Source: Funneliformis mosseae | Taxonomy: Eukaryota; Glomeromycota; Glomeromycetes; Glomerales; Glomeraceae | Assembly (NCBI GenBank): GCA_910592005.1 | Contig: CAJVPP010003755.1 | Location: forward strand, 1-10,846 | DNA: 10,846 bases | Direction of reading: 5' to 3' | In this document: in pieces, positions 7,635 to 10,846 of the stretch | Layout of the letters: each line of letters starts with the position of its first letter | How positions within the stretch are numbered: position 1 is the first letter of the stretch | The notes under the pieces: generated by a model | What the model was told of the DNA's origin: nothing | What the model saw: the letters and a program-made list of their open reading frames with translations, nothing else | Database searches by the model: none | Position numbers and translations under genes: made by a program

Positions 7635-8163
7635 TTATTAACATCATTAGCATTTTTAACTTAGTTAACATTTTTATTTTATTTTTTTTTATTCTTATAT
7701 TTTATTATTATTATTTATTATATTATTATCATCGTTAAATTAAAATTTATCTTTTATATTTATCTTATCATTATAAAATAGTTTAGCATTAGATAGTAAA
7801 TTTTTATAATTGTATTTTTGTATAAATAGGATAGAAATTTGTTCTTGCAAAAGGGCAGAAATAATAGTAATAACTCAATAATTCGAGTTTAAGACTTAGA
7901 ATCCAAGGTTAAGAATTGCTAAGAATATAAATCTCTAAATAAAGAAATCTCTTTTTAAATTACACATATTAAAAATTCTTTATTGTATCAATCATGTTTA
8001 TTGTATTTATAAATTATTAAAGTTATTTACTCATCTAAAAGAATAAACCTAAGGTTGATTATGATTAGACTTATTCTATAGTAACTTAGTAGTTTCTCAT
8101 ACGTTACTCTTTATTATTAAGTCATAGTTACTCTAAGTTTAACAGGCTGAGCGTAAGGTTAAC
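7635..8163. mobile_element. LTR-like insertion splitting the polymerase remnant
   Basis: About 530 bases without coding signal separate two consecutive parts of the polymerase gene. The insert has features of a solo LTR: a TATA box TATAAATAGG at 7821-7830, a poly(A) signal AATAAA at 7938-7943, a TGATTAAT start near 7626-7633 and a TTAACA end at 8159-8164 (TG...CA). A different pair of possible ends is GTTAATCTTAC (7594-7604) and GTAAGGTTAAC (8153-8163), inverted with one mismatch. No clean target-site duplication was found for either boundary choice, so the exact limits and the class of element are uncertain. Confidence 0.5.
7821..7943 (+). promoter_or_regulatory. TATA box and poly(A) signal inside the LTR-like insert
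   Basis: TATAAATAGG at 7821-7830 is a strong TATA box, and AATAAA at 7938-7943 is a canonical polyadenylation signal about 110 bases downstream. A T-rich stretch and TTGTAT follow at 7979-8000. This order is that of an LTR U3-R-U5 promoter on the plus strand. Activity is not shown. Confidence 0.45.
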
Positions 8164-8986
8164 AGCAGAGAAAATGCCACAGAAGAATTTATTTAAAAGA
8201 TCGATTAAGAATTGGTAAAAATAAATAAAATCTTAGTTGTTAAGTATGAGCCTATTATTACAGATAATTACCAAAGAAGGTTTAAAAAGACAGATAGATG
8301 CTGGATTTGTAAAGACAAGTTTAATATAGATACAGATATGATTAATAGGTTAGAAAGAAAGATTGTAAATCTCACCAACAAGCTTACAGAAATTTTTCAG
8401 GATTTTATATCATATAATAAAATGGCTTTGCCTAGAGATATATCTAAAAGAATCTTAGAAATAGAAAAGAATAACATATCAGTAAAGGATCTAAAAAATC
8501 TTTATACAGAATTGCTAAAGGTAATCAAGAATCCTAAAGACTATAAATCCTTAAAAATTACTTAAGTAAAGCCCAAACTGAACTTATTAGGGAAGAAGCT
8601 ATAGATAAAAAGGTTTGGGATCACTGTCATATTACAGGTGAGTTTAGAGAAACGTCACATAATTCATGTAATATTAAACTTCAGATTGAGTTATGAAAGA
8701 TACCAATCCTAATTATTTTCCATAACTTCTGGAATATGACTCTTACTTGGTCTGTAAATCTGTTGAACGCTCAGGTAATTCTCTTCAAATCTCAGTTATT
8801 ACTGAAACCTTTGAATGATATAAATCTATAAAGGTAGGTCAGCTTAAGTATATTGATAGTATACAATTTATGAATTCTAGTTTAGCATCTCTTACAAAGA
8901 ATTTGGGTAATGACCACTGTTGGCTTAGTATCTGTAAACTAAATGATAAATTTTTAATTCAATTTATCGAATTAAATACAAGATAA
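8164..8986 (+). pseudogene. Polinton-like DNA polymerase B remnant: Endonuclease VII-like zinc module and polymerase start
   Basis: The gene resumes with SRENATEEF (8164 on) and ELVKINKILVVKYEPIIT. From 8212 frame 1 is open for 117 residues and contains CWICK (near 8302), the first half of a zinc site, and EIEKNNISVKDLKNLYTELL. At 8562 the frame shifts to frame 3, giving KKVWDHCHITGEFRETSHN and SCNIKLQ. This DHCHITG..R...H..CN motif belongs to protein-primed polymerases of this group and resembles the Endonuclease VII HNH/zinc fold. IPILIIFHNF follows. After another shift near 8728, frame 2 reads ITETFE, a TGA, and KVGQLKYIDSIQFMNSSLAS, then LTKNLGNDH. These are conserved protein-primed PolB motifs. 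Similarity ends near 8920 and the frame stops at TAA 8984-8986, so the palm motifs with the catalytic Asp residues are absent. Confidence 0.9.
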
Positions 8987-9340
8987 TATTACAATCATGC
9001 TTATATGAAGATATAATAAAGGCAATAGTAAATGAATTTAACAATTCCTTTATTGAACTCTTGGTTTATCCTAAAACCTCAACTTGAGTTACTTTTCAAC
9101 TCAAGTGAAAATACAAGATATTTATATAAAATGAAATAATATAAAATCAACCATAACAAATATAATAAAAAGAGTAAATAATACAACTATGATAAATATA
9201 ATATATATAATAAATAAGATATATTTAATAAAGATAATAACTATAGTTCATTATATAATTCGTCCACTTGATCAAAGGTTACAACTTTAGCAACTTTATA
9301 AACTTCGTCAACTATATCAATCATTTAGATCACATGACTT
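8987..9340. other. AT-rich spacer
   Basis: No convincing gene is present. The polymerase similarity ends to the left. The stretch holds one good hairpin (9082-9106) and AT-rich simple sequence around 9120-9235. A short minus-strand reading between 9241 and 9397 is discussed as a finding. Confidence 0.6.
9082..9106. repeat. Perfect 9-bp inverted repeat, hairpin-capable
   Basis: ACTTGAGTT (9082-9090) and AACTCAAGT (9098-9106) are exact reverse complements separated by a 7-base loop. It lies about 100 bases after the end of the polymerase remnant. It could be a transposon subterminal repeat or a chance palindrome; it has no terminator-like T tract. Confidence 0.6.
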
Positions 9341-9561
9341 ATTTTTAGTATAATCACGAATCACAGCTTCACTGTCACTATGATGAAGGTAAACCATCAA
9401 TTTTCTTTTTTTATATACAATAATAAATTTTTTTTAATAAATTATTATTAATAATTTATTAATTTATTTATTTATTTTTAGGTTTGATCAGTTCCTATGT
9501 TTTGGCTAAGAATTAGATAGAATTTTGAAATAGAATTGATCAGTTTATCATAATGACTAAG

Positions 9562-9635
9562 GTAAGCTAACTAATTTTTTTTTGATTTATTTTTTTTCTT
9601 TTCTTAATTTGGTAATTAATTTGTTTTTTTTTTAG
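9562..9635 (+). other. Putative spliceosomal intron between repeat modules
   Basis: CTAAG|GTAAGC at 9562 is a strong 5' splice site. CTAAC at 9567-9571 could serve as a branch point but is close to the donor. A long T-rich tract ends in TTTTTTTTTTAG at 9635. The length of 74 bases is normal for fungal introns. Confidence 0.5.
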
Positions 9636-9705
9636 ATTTGATCAGATAACTAAAAATTGGATAGAACCTTTAAATAGAATTGATCTATTTGTTATTGTAA
9701 CTAAG

Positions 9706-9810
9706 GTGAGCTGACTAATTTTTTTGATTTATTATTTTATTTTCTTTTCTTATTTTAGTAATTAAATTGATTACTAATTTTATTTATTTCATTTTATTTA
9801 TTTGATTTAG
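9706..9810 (+). other. Putative spliceosomal intron after the second module
   Basis: CTAAG|GTGAGC at 9706 parallels the donor of the previous module, including the following CTGACTAAT (CTAACTAAT in the first). TTTGATTTAG at 9810 is a plausible 3' splice site; TATTTTAG at 9758 is an alternative that gives 53 bases. Confidence 0.45.
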
Positions 9811-9899
9811 GTAGTTTTAGATTGGATCGAAATCAGATCATCCTTTTGGTTAAAATTATCAGATAAAATAGAATTTTTATTACTGTAGTATATATTTTC

Positions 9900-10770
9900 G
9901 ATGATTTCTTTTATTTATTTTAAATTAGTAATCATAATCATTCAGTCCCAATTTTTTTTTTAAAAAAATCATATATAAATAACTGTTGTTTCTATCAATA
10001 TTGATATTGATATCAATATAAATAAAAATAGCCTCTATAGTTCCTGCATAAAGCTAATCAAATTTATACATATTGTTTTCTTTTCAAGAATGGCTATAAC
10101 TTCTACTATATAAAGTAGAATTACCTAATACCAATATCTATATGGTATAAATTACATATAGTATTAATAAATAAAATAATGATTAGATAGAATTTTTTCA
10201 CTTTATGAAAAAATATTAATTAATTATTTATTTATTGTAACTGTAAATTTATAATGTTTAGTATTAGAAATTTATTAAAAATAAATTAAATTTTAATTAA
10301 TTTAATATTTAATTATTTATAAAAATGTTATTATTTATTTTAAATTTATTAAAATTTTACCCTTTTTTATTGCAACAGCGATTCTAGGGTATCATTTGAA
10401 TAAAATTATTAGTAAAATATATATTATTCAATAGCTTTAGTTTATGATATTTAAATAAAATATAGTATATGCTTTTATAATACTTCATATGATTTTAGAT
10501 GATTAGTAAAATTTTATATTACATTCATTCTTAAAATATTTATCTATTCTAATAATTTTTTTTAAATATATTCTAACTTCTAATTTAATTAGAATGTCTA
10601 ATTTTACCATTAGAAAAATTTAAGATTTTTGATATTAATTTTGCATATTAGGAGAATTTTATGAAATTACTTTCAATTCTTAAATAAGCTTTAAAATATC
10701 TTTATAATAAAGTAGATAACAAAAACTATTAAAGCTTCTAAAGTATCAAAAATAATAAGATTTAGTAAAA
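9900..10770. other. AT-rich low-complexity region without gene
   Basis: No coding signal stands out on either strand. The region holds A/T runs, overlapping palindromes at 9993-10019, a hairpin TTCTACT-6 nt-AGTAGAA at 10101-10120, and a near-perfect palindrome TTCTAATT-T-AATTAGAA at 10578-10594. Confidence 0.6.
9993..10019. repeat. Overlapping palindromes
   Basis: TATCAATATTGATA (9993-10006) and ATATTGATATCAATAT (10004-10019) are each perfect palindromes and overlap by three bases. They are built from a TATCAATA/TATTGATA core. They could be a protein-binding site or simple-sequence chance; no function can be read. Confidence 0.6.
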
Positions 10771-10846
10771 TACACTCCCCTGAAGAAAGTATCCGGGCAC
10801 GGCTTTTTGCGAATTGTAGCTTAATTATATTATGTTTTTAAATAAA
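10771..10846 (+). mobile_element. Probable left end of a Tc1/mariner-type DNA transposon, cut by the window edge
   Basis: After a TA dinucleotide (10771-10772) the composition changes abruptly to CACTCCCCTGAAGAAAGT followed by ATCCGGGCACGGC (10773-10803), the most GC-rich stretch in this part of the window. Tc1/mariner terminal repeats commonly begin next to a TA target and carry an AAAGTAT(T/C)CG(G/A)RCA-like core, as here. The rest of the element and its other end lie beyond the window, so transposase and the second TIR cannot be checked. Confidence 0.45.

Larger units (their letters stand above)
9349..9890 (+). repeat. Tandem exon/intron-like modules
   Basis: At least two, perhaps three or four, modules each have an exon-like stretch of 70-80 bases followed by an intron-like T-rich stretch with GT...AG ends. 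Exon-like unit 1 (9482-9561) and unit 2 (9636-9705) share TTTGATCAG, GGATAGAA/AGATAGAA, AAATAGAATTGATC and ACTAAG, with a 154-base period. A weaker unit starts at 9811 (TTGGATCGAA), and a possible earlier one ends at 9388 (GATGAAG). Unit 2 is open in one frame: FDQITKNWIEPLNRIDLFVI, then VTK. Unit 1 gives RIDQFIIMTK at its end but has stops where unit 2 has Trp and Leu. This is either a decaying gene with duplicated exons or an expanded repeat. Confidence 0.5.

Noticed and set aside
1..8986. A reassigned genetic code (TAA/TAG = Gln, TGA = Trp), suggested by stops at conserved Gln and Trp positions.
   Set aside because: TAG appears at both expected Trp (139, 1958) and expected Gln positions, and TGA also sits at an expected Arg (1793). 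Frameshifts and same-direction missense changes at catalytic sites occur as well. Decay by C:G to T:A mutation explains all of these. A check would be whether expressed host genes in the genome contain in-frame TAA or TGA.
10376..10400. TCTAGGGTATCA resembling TTTAGGGTATCAAAATTT near 5206.
   Set aside because: The match is about 11 bases and the surroundings do not align, too little to call a shared repeat.

Overview
The window is very AT-rich eukaryotic DNA made of decayed mobile elements and low-complexity spacers. I see no intact gene, rRNA, tRNA, CRISPR array or bacterial operon. Three things suggest an early-diverging fungus, most likely an arbuscular mycorrhizal one (Glomeromycotina, Rhizophagus-like): a Ty3/Gypsy pol with a Cys/His-rich spacer before integrase, a FAR1/MULE transposase, and a Maverick/Polinton-like protein-primed family-B DNA polymerase with extra zinc modules. 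The taxon is inferred from remembered family members, not from a search.

Layout. 1-2403 (+): 3' half of a Ty3/Gypsy pol: end of RT, RNase H, Cys/His spacer, integrase zinc domain, DDE core and C-terminal domain. 2493-2846 (+): small basic ORF with a helix-turn-helix-like end. 2827-3516 (-): convergent, unrecognised coding remnant. 3573-4450 (+): MULE/FAR1 transposase remnant. 4465-5260: non-coding repeats with degenerate ~150-160 bp units and many CTAG tetramers. 5446-8986 (+): remnant of a protein-primed DNA polymerase B gene, split near 7635-8163 by an LTR-like insertion. 8987-9340: AT-rich, with a hairpin. 9349-9890 (+): tandem exon/intron-like modules. 9900-10770: AT-rich sequence with palindromes. 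From 10771 to the edge: a probable Tc1/mariner-type terminal inverted repeat.

One pattern links the elements. Most stops and several broken catalytic or zinc-binding residues look like C-to-T or G-to-A changes on either strand: Gln codons now TAA/TAG, Trp codons now TGA/TAG, His now Tyr, Gly now Glu. Frameshifts exist but are fewer than stops. This resembles repeat-induced point mutation or deamination of methylated cytosine in silenced repeats. A reassigned genetic code is less likely, because TAG falls at both expected Trp and expected Gln positions and because missense changes of the same type accompany the stops. The genes do not work together; the window is a graveyard of elements that landed in or beside one another.
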